A stretch of DNA of 64,000 bases from Branchinecta lynchi (GCA_023053575.1 JAKZAP010000018.1:21710458-21774457); one strand, 5' to 3'; positions 43,751-55,800 are shown, counted from the stretch's first letter. Translations and numbers: made by a program. Notes: a model not told the origin generated them from the sequence alone.

Positions 43751-45036
43751 AACAAGACCAAAGGTTTCGATGGAATCCCAAAACTTCAATATCTGATCCA
43801 GACAACTGGGTCTTGTCTTCGCCAGATCCAGTCATCGCCAGACTCCTCGAACATTCTTACAATTAAAATTCAGAAACAGATTAAGGCCAAATAGCTAATT
43901 ACCTAAGAAAACCAAGTTCAGATATGGATTCAGCAAGTGTGTTTACCCCTATAAGTCATATCTGTTTTAACGAAAACTTCCTGCCACTTCTGCCAATTTC
44001 CCGGTTCCGGCCGAACTCCAGAACTACTTGTCCGGCGAAAAAAGAAAGCTCAAAGACGAAATTAGGGTATCTTCTTTCCCCAGTAATGAACATCTAATCA
44101 ACTTCAAATAAAAACTTAACTTTTAAGAAAATTTCCGCTTCCAGCCGGATTCCGGTCGAACTATATGTCCGGGTAAAATATGATTGTCATACAGGGACTC
44201 ATCATCTCTTCTTATCCCTAAATTGCTTATCTAATCAACTAGAAATAAAACTTTAACTTCCAACAGTTTTCCGGTTTTGGCCGGATTCCGGGCGAAGTAC
44301 ATGTCCGGATAGAAAATTGTTTTCTCATACGTGTTCAGCATGTCTTCTTGCCCTAAATCGAATATCTAATCAACTCCAAATAAAACTTTTTATTTTGACA
44401 AACTTTCCGGATTGGGCCGGATTCCGGGCGAAATACATGTCCGGGTAGAAAATTGTTTTCTCATACGTGTTCAGCATGTCTTCTTGCCCTAGATCGAACA
44501 TCTAATCAACTTCAAATACAACTTTTACTTTCAACAAACTTTCCGGTTTGGGCCGGATTCCGGGCGAAATACTTGTCCGTCGAGAAAATAGTTTTCACCA
44601 TCGTCTTCAGGATGTCTTCGTACCCCTAAATGGAACATTTAATCAACTTCAAATAAAACATTTACTTTCAACAAACTTTCCGGTTTTGACCGGATTCCGG
44701 GCGAACTACTTGTCCGATGACAAAATGATGTTCATCATCGTGTTCAGCATGTATTCTTACCTCATAATCTACTATCACATTAGCTGTTTCAAAATATGTT
44801 GTTTGACCCTTAATTTGAACCCCCACCCCATCCCTAAATGTAGAGCTACAACGCCCATCTACGAAATTGACTGGTCCGACGACCCAACGAATCCTCACAC
44901 CAAGTTTCATCAAAATATCTCATTCCGTTCGAGAGTTATCGTGCTTACAGACGGACGGACGGACGGAGGGACGGACAGACGGACAACTTTTGCGATATCA
45001 TAGGTATCCCTCCACTTACGTTTTGGGATCCCAAAA
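43751..45036. repeat. Interspersed repeat with six ~136-bp units, second copy
   Basis: Same layout as 6236-7365. Starts ACAAGACCAAAGGTTTCGAT; GGCCGGATTCCGGGCGAA units near 44008, 44143, 44279, 44415, 44552 and 44688; tail with an (ACGG)n run near 44950; ends TTTTGGGATCCCAAAA. Open frames here come from the repeat. It ends 80 bases from protease exon 2. Confidence 0.82.
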
Positions 45037-45115
45037 GTGGGCTGTCTTCAGGTTTCACCCGGTGAACCGAGGAAATCCAATCTTTGTATCGAAAAGGAAG
45101 ACAACATACACAAAC

Positions 45116-45222
45116 GAACCGACGCAATGCGCTGCCGTTAGCACGAAAGTTCTGGTGATGATGGTGCCTCCGCAAAAATGGCTCTTTGAGCCACCGATGC
45201 CATTGTTTCTCTGAAGTGATAC
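45116..45222 (-). CDS. Serine protease exon 2 (TAAHC, catalytic His)
   Basis: The acceptor is CTGTGTAG|GTATCACTTC. The exon reads VSLQRNN, then HFCGGTII and VLTAAHCVG, the catalytic-His motif (H71 of the joined protein). The Cys in HFCGG and AHC form the standard Cys42-Cys58 pair of S1 proteases. The donor is taken as GTCGGTTC|GTTTGT, phase 2. It is not a consensus donor, but it restores the frame into exon 3 as HCVG-S-LLTVAG. The exon lies immediately beside an interspersed repeat (43751-45036) that occupies the start of intron 2. Confidence 0.88.
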
Positions 45223-46500
45223 CTACACAGAGGAAAACAAAGATTAGTCAAATATTTCCCATAAGGCTTTTTTGTTATCCCCCAAACACCTTGGTTGTGG
45301 CTCAAAAAGTGTGTCTCTTTCTGTGTTTTCAAGTCTGTTTCCACAATCGAAAATGTTTTGTGGCCAGCGATGTTCTTTATGATAGTCTGAGTGAGAGGAG
45401 TTTTTGAGATGGCTCTCACAATACAGGCCTTCATCGGAGTATGGGAATAGTTCACGGAGTTTAATGCGAGTCTGCACAGAACTTTTGGAGGAAAAGGGAG
45501 GCTTGCTTTAGTAGTTTGTTCTATGAGTTTCCCAGCACCATGAAGGCAAATAAGCCAAGTTCATGCCGTTTCTTGGAAGACGGATTAGATGAAAAACACA
45601 TTTGTTAATCGAAAGTGCAGCTGGTCAGAAAAGAATTGACATTAAGAAAAGCCCATACTACACCTTCATCGCATGGATATATTAGGGTAAAGGACAAACG
45701 TCCAACGGGCAGTTCCTAAAGGTTAACTTCCGACACTGAGGTTGATATCTACAAATGCACCGTAAAGGCCTCTGAAAATAAATTAGCAAAGCCGAAGGCA
45801 AGGTTGGTATTTTGAACTGGTAGTCGATTTTTATTCCGATGTTATCCGAGATGAAGGTAGCTCAACTATTGTAACTTTTCGAACAAGGTATTTGTGTTGG
45901 TAGTTCTTATTTTTCTTCGGTAGTACTTTTTTGCTACTTGTTTAGGGAATTTTATTTTAGTTTAGTCGTAACCCATGCCTACTGTAAGCCTATGAAAATG
46001 ACTAGTTGTCGTTACCCGGGCCCTTCTGTTTCTATAACTCCAGTCTCTATCCAAGATCCATCTCTTAAGCTTAAAAAAAGTTAAGTGCTGTGGAATATAC
46101 ACATATCTTTTGATACCTTTATTTCTTAAGTGTAAATACACATCTTTTTTTTCTATAACTGATTAATGAGGTTGACACTAGTTTAGAGAGAAAGAAAAAC
46201 TTTTTGCTGGCACGTTACTTTGTACCGTTAAGCATGGTCCACACCGCTCACGGACCATGTACAGGGTAGCGTTGTATAGCAGATTTGTAAGAATGGGCAA
46301 AGAGCTTAAGGGCACTTAATAGTCGTGTTAACGCTCCATTAGCTAAGCACTGCGTTTTGCGTCTAGGCACTGTTATTTTGCAGAAACTATCGCAACGCGT
46401 GTACTCAATGTAAAGGATTTGATGACAAGCCCACAAGCACCGAGACTACCACAAGCGGTTGTCTTTTTTTTAGAAATGGGCAGAAAAGTACAAATCTCAC

Positions 46501-46617
46501 CACGAATGGAGCATCCCCAGGGTTTACTGGTGTTCCTCCGACTATCTTATCTCCTTCACCATTTAAGCAATATACTCCGTTCCAAAGAACGAGTTGGAAA
46601 ATTAGTTTCAACAACAT
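46501..46617 (-). CDS. Serine protease exon 1 (signal peptide, propeptide, KIVGG)
   Basis: Thirty-nine codons. The chosen ATG (46617-46615) is followed directly by a hydrophobic stretch (MLLKLIFQLVLWNGVYC) that looks like a signal peptide. A short propeptide ends in GEGDK, then IVGGTPVNPGDAPFV, the usual N-terminus of the mature S1 enzyme. Cleavage after K24 would free Ile25, which normally pairs with the Asp before the catalytic Ser. The exon ends CCATTCGTG|GTGAGA, phase 0. An upstream in-frame Met 13 codons earlier would put charged residues ahead of the hydrophobic core, so it is less likely. Confidence 0.88.
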
Positions 46618-47270
46618 TTTCGAATACGGATAAATTTCTTCTCGATTGTTCCGCAATTATTCCCAAGACAAATTTCACTGACAGATGGCAAACACCTGCC
46701 AGCGTTTCAGTCTTCTATGCTTGCTCCATTATAAGATCTACGATGTCGTGGGTTACTTTTGGATTAGGGAAAACGACGCTTGTCAAGTATTGTTCAATTC
46801 AGTTCAGTTCAGTTTATTTTACGACCCAAATACATTTAACTATGTTGCCAGTACCCGCCCCAAGAAAGGTACAAAAAAGCACTTGCAGTTGGGTGGGTAC
46901 ATAAAACTCATTTCCGAACTAATAATTAACTAGAAACAAAACATACCAGAAAATAGCACTAAAACAAGAAATAATAACCAATCTCTCATCAACTCATTTA
47001 ATAATAATAACGAGAAAAAAGAAAAATAATAAGAAAAACAAGAAGAAACAAGAGCTATGAGCTCATATGGCACTTGTACGAGTAGGCTGTACAAGAAAGT
47101 AGATGAAAACGTCACAAAATACACCCGCCATCCAAAAAGGCGGTTCGAAAATAGAAATAGGATATTTAGTTTCACTCATTTCTGAGCAGTTCCGGCATCG
47201 TCTCGATTGTCTGTAGCAAATGCACATGACAGTTCAAACTTTCATCCCAATAAATACATTTGTTTGATCC
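46618..47270. other. Upstream of protease exon 1, no further gene
   Basis: 5' flank of the minus-strand protease. TTATAATGG on the minus strand near 46728 is a weak TATA candidate. TTCAGTTCAGTTCAG microsatellite near 46797. Open frames lack support. Confidence 0.4.
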
Positions 47271-49980
47271 CTAGACTTGCTACACGATTTCCGGTACTCA
47301 CTCTATTTCCATCTACCGTGGCCGAATCTGGTTCGGAATAAAAAAAAATCGACCACCTCAAGCATCTTCGTTTATACCATCTACCAAGTTTCACTCGAAT
47401 CTGAGCATTTTTGGAAAGTTCCGGTACCCCCCCCCCCCTTCCCACCAACCTTGTCGGAGCCGGTTCGGGCCCAATCTCTTAATTCCCTCATCAAGTTTGA
47501 CTGAAATTGGAGCATAGCCTATCTGCAAGTTTCCAGTACCCCCCCCCCCCCTACCTTGGCCGAATCCGGCCCGGACGCCAAATAACAAATCTAGGCCGCA
47601 TAAACTTGGCACTGTCGAATTGCATCTCATTCGGTCCATCCGTTTGGTTTTTGTGCATGTCAAAAGTCCCCCCACCCCCAATTCCCCTAATCGTGGTCGC
47701 ATATGGTTCGAACGCATGTTTTACATGTCGAGGCTATCGATTCGTATCACCCATGAAGTTTCACTCGAATCAGACCACTCGTTCGCAATTTATAGAAGTC
47801 AATTTCCATATTTCTCTTCTCTTGCTCCCCCAAAAATGCTCGGATCTAGGAACGGAAGTTTCCGGGGGTATGTTGTGTCAGGTTTTTAAGTCAAGATAAT
47901 TCGGGTCGCTAATATGCCTGCAAAGTTTCGTTGTCGTTTTACATCTGGAACTATTCTAACTCACGACTACCGGAATTCCAGGAAACCCCCTCCAACTCAT
48001 CCCCACACAGCCCCGAAACCATCTGGCTCCGTCAATTTCATCTAGGCCTAATGCTTGTTCCATCCATTAAGTTTCGTCCCAATTCCTCTGCTTTTAGAGT
48101 TTCTTGAGTTTTCCACCCCCCCCCCCCCCATCCCCACAGGTATCGGACCCGACCCGGACGTGACACTGAACGTCCGAGGCGATAGCTCACCAGACAAGTT
48201 TCATTCAAATCCGATCACCCGTTCAAAAGTTATGCACGCCACTAGATTCCGGACTCCCCATCCACCCACTCCCCCCACGATGGTCGGGTCGGGGAAACGG
48301 CTGTTCTCAAGTCAATCTGTTCGGATCCCTGACATACCTGCCAAGTTTCATCGCCCTAGGACATCAGGAAGTATGCCGAACTCGCGGGATCGTTAGAAAT
48401 CCGGACCCCCACCCCAACTCCCCCACAGTGCCCTGATCCGGTCCGGTTATGTCAATGATGTGTCGAGGACCTGTGCTTGTTCCCCCCCCCCCCCCCCGAT
48501 CCCTCCACTTTAAGCGTCTCTCAAAATTTCCGGTTCCCTCCTCCAACTCCCCCCAGTGTCATCGGTTCCGGTCCGGTTATGTCAATGACGTGTCTAGTAC
48601 CTGTGCTTGTTTTTCCCACCAAGTTTCATCCCGATCCCTCCACTTTAAGCTTTTCTCAAAATTTCCGGTTCCCTCCTTCAACTCCCTCCAGTGTCATCGG
48701 ATCCGGCCCGGATTTAAAGTGAGGTGTCTGAGACACGAGGTCATCCTAAATATCAATTTTCATCAAGATCGCGATCACCCGTTCAAAAGTTATGCACGCC
48801 ACTAGATTCCGGACTCCCCATCCACCCACTCCCCCCACGATGGTCGGGTCGGGGAAACGGCTGTTCTCAAGTCAATCTGTTCGGATCCCTGACATACCTG
48901 ACAAGTTTCATCGCCCTAGGACATCAGGAAGTATGCCGAACTCGCGGGATCGCTAGAAATCCGGACCCCACCCCAACTACCCCACAGTGCCTTGATCCGG
49001 TCCGGTTATGTCAATGATGTGTCTAGGACCTGTGCTTGTTTTTCCCAGCAATTTTCATCCCGATCCCTCCACTTTAAGCGTTTCTCAAAATTTCCGGTTC
49101 CCCACCCCAACTCCCCCACAGTGCCCTGATCCGGTCCGGTTATGTCAATGACGTGTCTAGGACCTGTCCTTGTTTTTCCCACCAAGTTTCATCCCGATCC
49201 CTCCACTTTAAGCGTTTCTCAAAATTTCCGGTTCCCTCCTCCAATTCCCCCCAGTGTCATCGGATCCGGCCCGGATTTAAAGTGAGGTGTCTGAGACACG
49301 AGGTCATCCTAAATATCAATTTTCATCAAGATCCGATCACCCGTTCGCAAGCTAAAAATACCTCAAATTTTGGCTTCACCCTCCCTCCACTCCCCCCCCC
49401 CCCCAGATGGTCGAATTGATGATTTCCTATTTAAGCTGGTCGGGTCCCAGACATGCCTGTCAATTTACATCGTCCCAGCACATCAGGAAGCACGGAACTC
49501 GCATCACTACAAATTCGGACTTCTCCCCCCCCAACTCCCCCAAAGTGAGCGGATCCGTTCCGATTATATCAGTCACGTATCTAGGACTTTTGCTTGTACT
49601 TTCCACCAAGTTTCATTCGGATCCCTCCACTCTAAGTGTTTTCCAAGATTTCTGGTTTCCCCCTCTAACTCCCCCCCGTGTCACCGGATCCGGTCTGGAT
49701 TTAAAATGGAGGGTCTGAGACACGAAGTCCTTCCATGTATTAAGTTTCATTAATATCCGATCACCCGTTCGTAAGCTAAAAATATCTCATTTTTCCTATT
49801 TTTTCCGGATTCCCCCTCCCTCCACTCCCCTCCAGATGGTCAGATCGAGGAAGCGACAATTTCTAATTTAATCTGGTCCAGTTCCTGATATGCTTGCCAA
49901 GTTTCATCGTCCTAGCTTATCTGGAAGTGCCCGAACTAGCAAAACCGGGACCGACAGACCGACAGACCGACTGACGGACA
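47271..49980. repeat. C-rich tandem repeat array
   Basis: Repeated blocks such as CAAGTTTCATCCCGATCCCT, CACTTTAAGCGTTTCTC, AAAATTTCCGGTTCCC and C runs. A larger unit is duplicated at a period of about 558 bases (48232-48394 against 48790-48952). All the 60-130 codon frames in it read through repeats and low-complexity proline and were not called. Ends with (GACC)n/(GACAGACC)n beside a non-LTR fragment. Confidence 0.8.
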
Positions 49981-49984
49981 GAAA

Positions 49985-50594
49985 TTACAATCGCTATATG
50001 GCACTTGAGTAAGCTCAAGTGCCATAAAAAGTATGAACCTTGGCCTAACAAATACTTTTTCAATTTATTTTTAAATAGCCCCAGGTGCCCAGCCGCCCGA
50101 ATGCTCTCCGGAACAGAGTTCCACACATTAGGCCATGAAAATCTAGTAGGGAAGCCGGCCCTGGTTCCACTTCTATGCAGGACAACGAAGTCACTAGCAT
50201 TACGCGTTTCATCATGATGCAATGATCTATTGTCACTAAAATAATCACGAAAAACCTCTGGACTTACATCACTCCAACATTGATAAGCAAAAATTCCGAA
50301 TTGGTACTCCCACAGCTGTCCTACATTAAGCACTTGCAATTTTTTGAAACAAGCTGCAGTTTTGTGTACACCTTCGACATATCCACCAATAAGACGCATC
50401 GCTTTATTTTGAAGAATTTGAACACGTTTAAAATTCACATAAAAATTGCTTGCCCATAACATGCAGCCATACGAAATATATGGGTGAATCAAAGCGTGGT
50501 ATAAAAGCAATAAAATTCTCGGAGGTAAAAAGTTTTTGAAACGTCGAATTGCTCCCAGAGATTGCAGGAACCTTACATCAACGTCACTGAACAT
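49985..50594 (-). mobile_element. Non-LTR retrotransposon RT C-terminal fragment
   Basis: A minus-strand frame with FKNFLPPRILLLLYHALIHP, YISYGCMLWASN and RVQILQNKAMRLIGG, then FGIFAYQC and WPNVWNSVPESIR, the usual C-terminal end of jockey/CR1-type RTs. The catalytic YADD is missing; 5'-truncated. The frame runs on into repeat sequence at about 49985, so the last 20 or so codons are probably not native. Confidence 0.82.
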
Positions 50595-51359
50595 ACAATG
50601 AACATCAGTTTGACATGAATGAAGGACATGAACTTGCTATCGGAGAATGCTTGCCATAGAGCTGGTACGGACTATGTAATGGGGAGGGATGGTCTTAATT
50701 CCACAGCTAAGGGGTCAGTTCGAAGACTCTTTACATATTCTTTGATTCATTAGAAGAACAAACTGAGCACACTCTAGGACCAGCCCCGGTAAGAATTAGT
50801 GACCGTTGGCAGGAATATATAAAGCTACGCTAGACTGAGCAACTTGCGTAAACCCCCACTTGACAAAGTTCTGCCAAGTTATGCCCGAAAATTGCGAGAG
50901 TCCACTCTGGGAAATAAAAGTCTTTACCTTAGAAGGACGCAGAATCGATACGAACTTAGCTGACTAGCTGTGCTAAACGGATACTTCCACTGAACTTATT
51001 CGAGCGGAGTTTTTGCCCTTCTTTGCAAAGATCCTCTTCAGGTTTAAGCTAGAAAAGAGCCTGCGATAAAAGTAGCAAGGATTCTAGCAACTACAAGTAC
51101 CTGATTTCTGATTTCCATGATTTTCTTTGTAAGAACTGACTGGGGTTATATTGGGCACTGAGACTGCGACAGGGATAGCTGCATCTCTTGCGGAAGACTT
51201 TCTCCCAACGTGGTCCTTGTTTCATAACGATTGATGCTTTTAGAAAATTTGTTATTCAATTCGCCCTTTGCCTTGTCGTGTCATCAACAGTACTAATGCA
51301 TAACCGGGTAAGCAACATCCTAAGGCTTAAGGTTTTATGTCAATTGGCCTTCCGCCAAG

Positions 51360-51450
51360 TGCCGTATAGCGATCGCAATTACTGTCCGTCCGTCGGTCTG
51401 TCTGTCGTCCCGGATTTTGCTAGTTCGGGGACTTCCACATAAGCTACGAC
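51360..51450. repeat. Copy of the repeat tail next to the non-LTR fragment
   Basis: GCAATTACTGTCCGTCCGTC, CGGATTTTGCTAGTTCGGG and CACATAAGCTACGACGATGA match, in the opposite orientation, the sequence at 49900-50000. Confidence 0.65.
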
Positions 51451-51490
51451 GATGAAACTCAGCAGGCATATTACGACGTCTAGAGTTAAG

Positions 51491-51952
51491 CTAGCTAACA
51501 CCGAAAGGCAACCTTGTGTACTTGTACAGGCCTTGGTGCGTATTCACTGTTACACACTCCTGAGACTCGTCATCCAACTCCAACTGCAGATACGCATGAC
51601 GCAAATCTAACTTACTGAATCTTTTCCCTTTTCGCAATCGAGCTAACACTTCCTCCGCAGAAGGCAAAGGATGCTCGTATTCCTGAATCTGAGAATTGAC
51701 CTTCACGTTTAAATCTCCACAGATTCTTACTGATCCATCAGGCTACAGGATTGGCACAACAGGCGCAGCCCACTCACTGTACTGCACTTTCTCAATCATG
51801 CCTTGTGCTTCCAACTGATTCAATTCCATTGACACTTTGTCCCGTATCGCGATTGGCACTACTCTTGGCTTGTAAAAGCGCAGTTTAGCATCCTCTTGAA
51901 GCTTTATCGTCGCTTTAATTCCTTTCACTTTGCCCAATTTCTCATCGAACAC
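51491..51952 (-). pseudogene. Ty3/gypsy RT, N-terminal part, interrupted
   Basis: Reads VPIAIRDKVSMELNQLEAQG and YSEWAAPVVPIL, then TAG where AAG (Lys) would be expected, then PDGSVRICGDLNVKVN, RFSKLDLRHAYLQLEL (catalytic Asp) and YTRLPFGVS. The palm motif YIDD is beyond the break. Identified by the classic Ty3/gypsy RT blocks. Confidence 0.85.
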
Positions 51953-52015
51953 ATCTTGAAATTCGCTTACCAGCTTTTTCAGCTCACTGTCTGATCCATT
52001 TGTGATCTGCTTGAT

Positions 52016-52408
52016 TTATGGCCAGTTAAGCTTGATACTGCTTAGCCAATTCCTTCCGAAAACGGCGGAATCACAATTATCTACCACTATCACTGGTAAA
52101 ACGTAGGATTTTCCATTATACTCGACGGTAACATCAAGTTCACCACACACTGGTACAGCTGTGCCATTGAATGCTCTCAATGACAAATCACACGGTTTCA
52201 TTTCCTGTCCATGTTGAATCTCCTTCAGCCGCGACTTTGGCAATACTGTAACCGCTGAGCCTGTATCCAGCTCCATTTTCATAGCTGTGCCATTTATTCT
52301 CACTGGAACCAGTATGGGATCTACAACCTGTCCTCTGCTTGACAAGTTGAATATTGGTAAATCGTCAGACACTGTCGTCTCTAACTTCCCACGATTGATG
52401 GATTTCAC
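52016..52408 (-). pseudogene. Ty3/gypsy aspartic protease region
   Basis: An open segment with MKMELDTGSAVTVLPKSRL, where DTG is the active-site triad of retroviral-type aspartic proteases, and later YVLPVIVVDN and AVFGRNWLSSIKLNWP. Separated from the RT part by a stop at 52016. Would cleave Gag-Pol in an active element. Confidence 0.83.
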
Positions 52409-52529
52409 TTCAGCTCTTCACTTGAACCCCGCTTTGCCAGTCCTGTCTCCACCCTTAGGTGGCATCACACTTCCATTCGACTTTCATGCTGGCTTTATGT
52501 GCCCCTTCAAGCCACACCTATGACAAGTC

Positions 52530-53136
52530 GCATCTTGAACTTGCAAAATTTTGCAACATGTCCAACTTTCATGCAAGCATAGCACGACACTTGATTATTA
52601 CCACTAGACTGTCCTAGTTTGGGCGAATAGTGATGTTGCGGAGATTTGCTCACGTGTTTCACAGGAATTTACATCTTCATCTTCTCTGTCTCTGATTCTG
52701 CCGCTAAAACACTCTGTTTGATCCTTAGAGCCTTTTAAACTGTGAGGCTTTCCTCAGTTAACAGCCGTTTTTGGACTGCAGATGATTGTAGACCACAAAC
52801 GAATCTATCTCGCAAAGCCTCATTCAGGAAAGTTCCAAACTCACACGATTCAGCCAGTCTCTTGAGTTCATTCAGGTATGTAGCTGCGAGCTCACCTTGC
52901 TGTTGGCTACGACCATAAAACTTGAACCTTTCCGCAATAACAAAACGCTTTGGGGAATAATGTTCCAAAGCCTTAGCTTTGATGTCACTATACGGAACTT
53001 CATTAAGTCTCTTAGGAAGAACCACTTGCCTGATGGCTGAATAAGTTTCTGACCCACAACTACTCAGAAATATGGCTCTCTGCCTTGAAGCTTCTGTAAC
53101 TCCGTTTGCTTCAAAGTACATCTCCATCTGTTCCAC
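52530..53136 (-). pseudogene. Ty3/gypsy gag region
   Basis: The frame 53136-52735 has VTEASRQRAIFLSSCG, YSDIKAKALEHYSPK and AATYLNELKRLAESCEFG, typical of mag-like Gag capsids. After a stop and frameshift come zinc knuckle remnants CYACMKVGHVAKFC and CHRCGLKGH near 52500-52590. Confidence 0.8.
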
Positions 53137-53301
53137 ATATTCTGCAAAGTCATCATCTTTGTGATACTAACGTCTTTGTCCAATCAGTGGACCATGGCTG
53201 CTGGATGGGGTTACACCCTCATTTCCAAACACACCGCCCTTACTTTCAGGCATATTCGCACCTTAACTGCACAATGTTACACTACAAAGCCTTTCCGAAT
53301 A

Positions 53302-53314
53302 ATCCTCGTCGCCA
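53302..53314 (-). other. Primer-binding site complementary to tRNA-Ser
   Basis: TGGCGACGAGGAT on the minus strand lies one base after the LTR-like end. It fits the 3' end of a eukaryotic serine tRNA (...ATCCTCGTCGCCA), from general knowledge of that tRNA. Confidence 0.65.
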
Positions 53315-53315
53315 A

Positions 53316-53547
53316 TGTTGTGTCCGATCACACGATTAACCAAGATAACACAAAATATAGTTTTATTTGGAAACTAGTTGGAGAGAGTATACATCCTTAA
53401 ACTCAACTGATTACAATGATGATAAACAATAGACAGAAGACGACCCCCGCTAGGTGGCGGACCATGGTACTAATTTACACCGCTAGGTAATGCTCATAAT
53501 AACACATACAACATTAAAGAAAAATTGAGAACTCAATTCCCTTGCAT
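53316..53547 (-). repeat. LTR-like region of the Ty3/gypsy fragment
   Basis: The minus strand ends GATCGGACACAACA next to the primer-binding site and contains AATAAAACTATATTTTG, a polyadenylation signal. The outer edge is a guess because no second LTR is present for comparison. Confidence 0.5.
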
Positions 53548-53555
53548 AGTACAGT

Positions 53556-54232
53556 TAGAGTGACCAAGGGACTCTACCGATTTCATCAAGAACGCTATGG
53601 AAGCGTCAGGAATTAGTCCAGAAACCATCAAGAAATGTTTCCCAAAAGAATTCACCTTCAGGATAAGCGCGCAAAATGTGCGGGTACGCAGGACCCTTGT
53701 CAGGGGAAGACAGTGGACTTTAAATGGGAATTGGTGTCCGACCACTGCAATGGCGAGCGGAATAGATTTCTTCTTAGCACTTTCGGAAGAGGGGCCACGA
53801 TTTCCGTGAAACTAAACACAGAAATCAGAATATTTGACTCGTTGGAGAACCAAAATTCTAGCCAGCATGGAAGAAGGACCAACGTGCAAACAATCCGTCT
53901 ATTATGTCGGAAGCCAACATGCAGATTCCCGTTATAGTAGACTCGCCAAGAAATCTTCACCAGGTAAAGAATCAACCCTAGATGCCAGGATAACGGGTAA
54001 AATGGGTTCATCAAATTCGGAGGCACAAGGAGAAACTCGGGGGCAAGCCCCCAGCATCGAGAAGAAGATTAATGAGGATACGCTGCCATTAGGGCTGAGC
54101 GTACCTTCCGAACCAAACCCGGTGAAAGAAACCGATGAGGATACACTACCCGTAGGGCTGAGTGGAGTTCAAAAGCAGGTCAAGTGGCACAACCACAAAT
54201 TCCGGGGCCAGTTCTCAACACCAGTGAAGTGA
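53556..54232 (+). pseudogene. Unidentified broken coding-like stretch
   Basis: Several overlapping plus-strand frames look coding in pieces: DFIKNAMEASGISPETIKK and KEFTFRISAQN in one frame, then GEDTLPLGLS-like repeats (NEDTLPLGLSVPSE, DEDTLPVGLSGVQK). It directly follows the LTR-like edge. Possibly a remnant of another retroelement; I do not recognise the family. Confidence 0.35.
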
Positions 54233-54235
54233 TGG

Positions 54236-55800
54236 AAACAATAACGGGAGGAGACAATTCCTCCACCAGAGGCGAGGTCGCTATCAGTATTGAATGGTGG
54301 GAGTCTTTCATTGCAGACACCACTAAGTATAAGGAATAGGCGATCGTAAATGCGGCAAGCACGAGGGTTCGCTTGCCGTGTCGTGTTCCCATGCCCTGGG
54401 AAAGTCGCAACTAGAGCCCTCGAAGCCTTGACATGGAGACCATTTAAATTTTATAACTTTAGTACGTGCTTAGCATAATATTTTCAGTCGTGTTGTGGAC
54501 AGGACCCCATAATCGTAGCCACGAACTTGACTTGAAGAGCATCCTTTACAATTTTTACGGACACAGCATGCACATCTGTCTCAGACAGAATAGTTACTAG
54601 TGCCACGTAAACAGGATTGTTTCTTTATCTAATGTTTTATCTCGCGCCAACGAACAGTATAGTAAGTTAACACCACGCTCTTAAACCCATTTTACTTTCC
54701 AAAAGGAACATATTTCTGCCGAAATTTTTTTTTTTTTTCCACGTAGTGTCGGGAATTTTGACAACATATTGACGTGTCTATGTAGTATCGTGTCTACTTA
54801 GGGGACGGACCCGTACAGGCGCTGTGGTTACTGTGCTCGTTACTATCGAAAATAGAAGGGACATCGTCTAAAGCAAGTGCTCTTCCTCTTTTCCAGATTA
54901 TAACTGGTATCCCATCTGGTCCTCGTTACTTCGGGTGTTGATCCTCCTTTCATCTCCTTCAAAGGTTTTCGAACCTCTTTTGTATTCATGGGGATGATTA
55001 GGACAGAATCTGCTTCAGACTAATGGAAAATGAGTTTGCTGTGTGATTTCCTGCGAAACTTCTTCAACATTACCTCCATCTGGCCAATTTTCCTCTCAAG
55101 AACTAGCTGATGGATCGGTTTCATTACACTTTTCATGTCATTATTTTCCCCTGTTAGCTAGTGAGCTGACTGCTTTCTGATCCTTCTAGATCTTCTTTTT
55201 CTATAATATCATTGTATTTACTATCGAAATCCTTCTTTTTCCTTTTAACGTCGTCTTCTAAGCAGTGTTTAAATAGGTGTTGTTAAGGTGTAATACGGCG
55301 CATACAGTTTCATCGTTTCCTCGGGGCACTGTAATAAGCTGTATAGGGAGATAGACCATGGATCTATTTTGTCTTTTGCCGAGCCAATCAAGTCGCTTGG
55401 CTGGGCTCTGCCAGCAAGCCGAGGAAAGAGGAGCTTAGCCAGGGTGCCACGCGAGAACAAAATTTCCTCTCTTGAAAGTTAAAGTAACAGCTTTTCTCCG
55501 AAAGAGCTAAGTTTATTCTATTACGACTGCTTCTTGTTCGTTCGAGGAACACTGCTGTCCATACGTTAATTAATTTTATTTTTTTCCAACATAATGGTCG
55601 TCAACGGTACTTGTGTACTTAAAGTAGTAGCCTATTAAGAACACTTTTTCTGAATGTTTATCAGTCTGGCAACACTGAACAATTTTCAACAAGGATGTGT
55701 AATAAGGCCTTAACATCACGTGTAGCGGTATACAGCATATTACACCTATTTATTTATTATTATGTGAAATCGGCTAAAACTCCTGCCCAAACTCAAGCCA
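54236..55800. other. No gene recognised
   Basis: Includes a T run near 54730. A minus-strand frame at 55269-55460 (LAGRAQPSDLIGSAKDKID) has biased composition but no family I recognise. Nothing firmly supported. Confidence 0.4.

Larger units (their letters stand above)
51491..53547 (-). mobile_element. Ty3/gypsy-type LTR retrotransposon, truncated
   Basis: In minus-strand order: one LTR-like region (53316 to about 53547), primer-binding site (53302-53314), gag (53136-52735 and on to zinc knuckles), protease (52408-52016) and the N-terminal RT (51952-51491), then the element stops at LPFGV. RNase H, integrase and the second LTR are absent. Stops and shifts show it is dead. It lies between the two protease genes. 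Confidence 0.85.

Noticed and set aside
44548..45455. Frames of 100-150 codons around 44548-45455
   Set aside because: They read through interspersed repeat tails and the (ACGG)n run, or are antisense to protease exon 2.
47391..49753. Many 60-130 codon frames in the C-rich array
   Set aside because: Low-complexity proline/serine reading of tandem repeats, several frames open at once.
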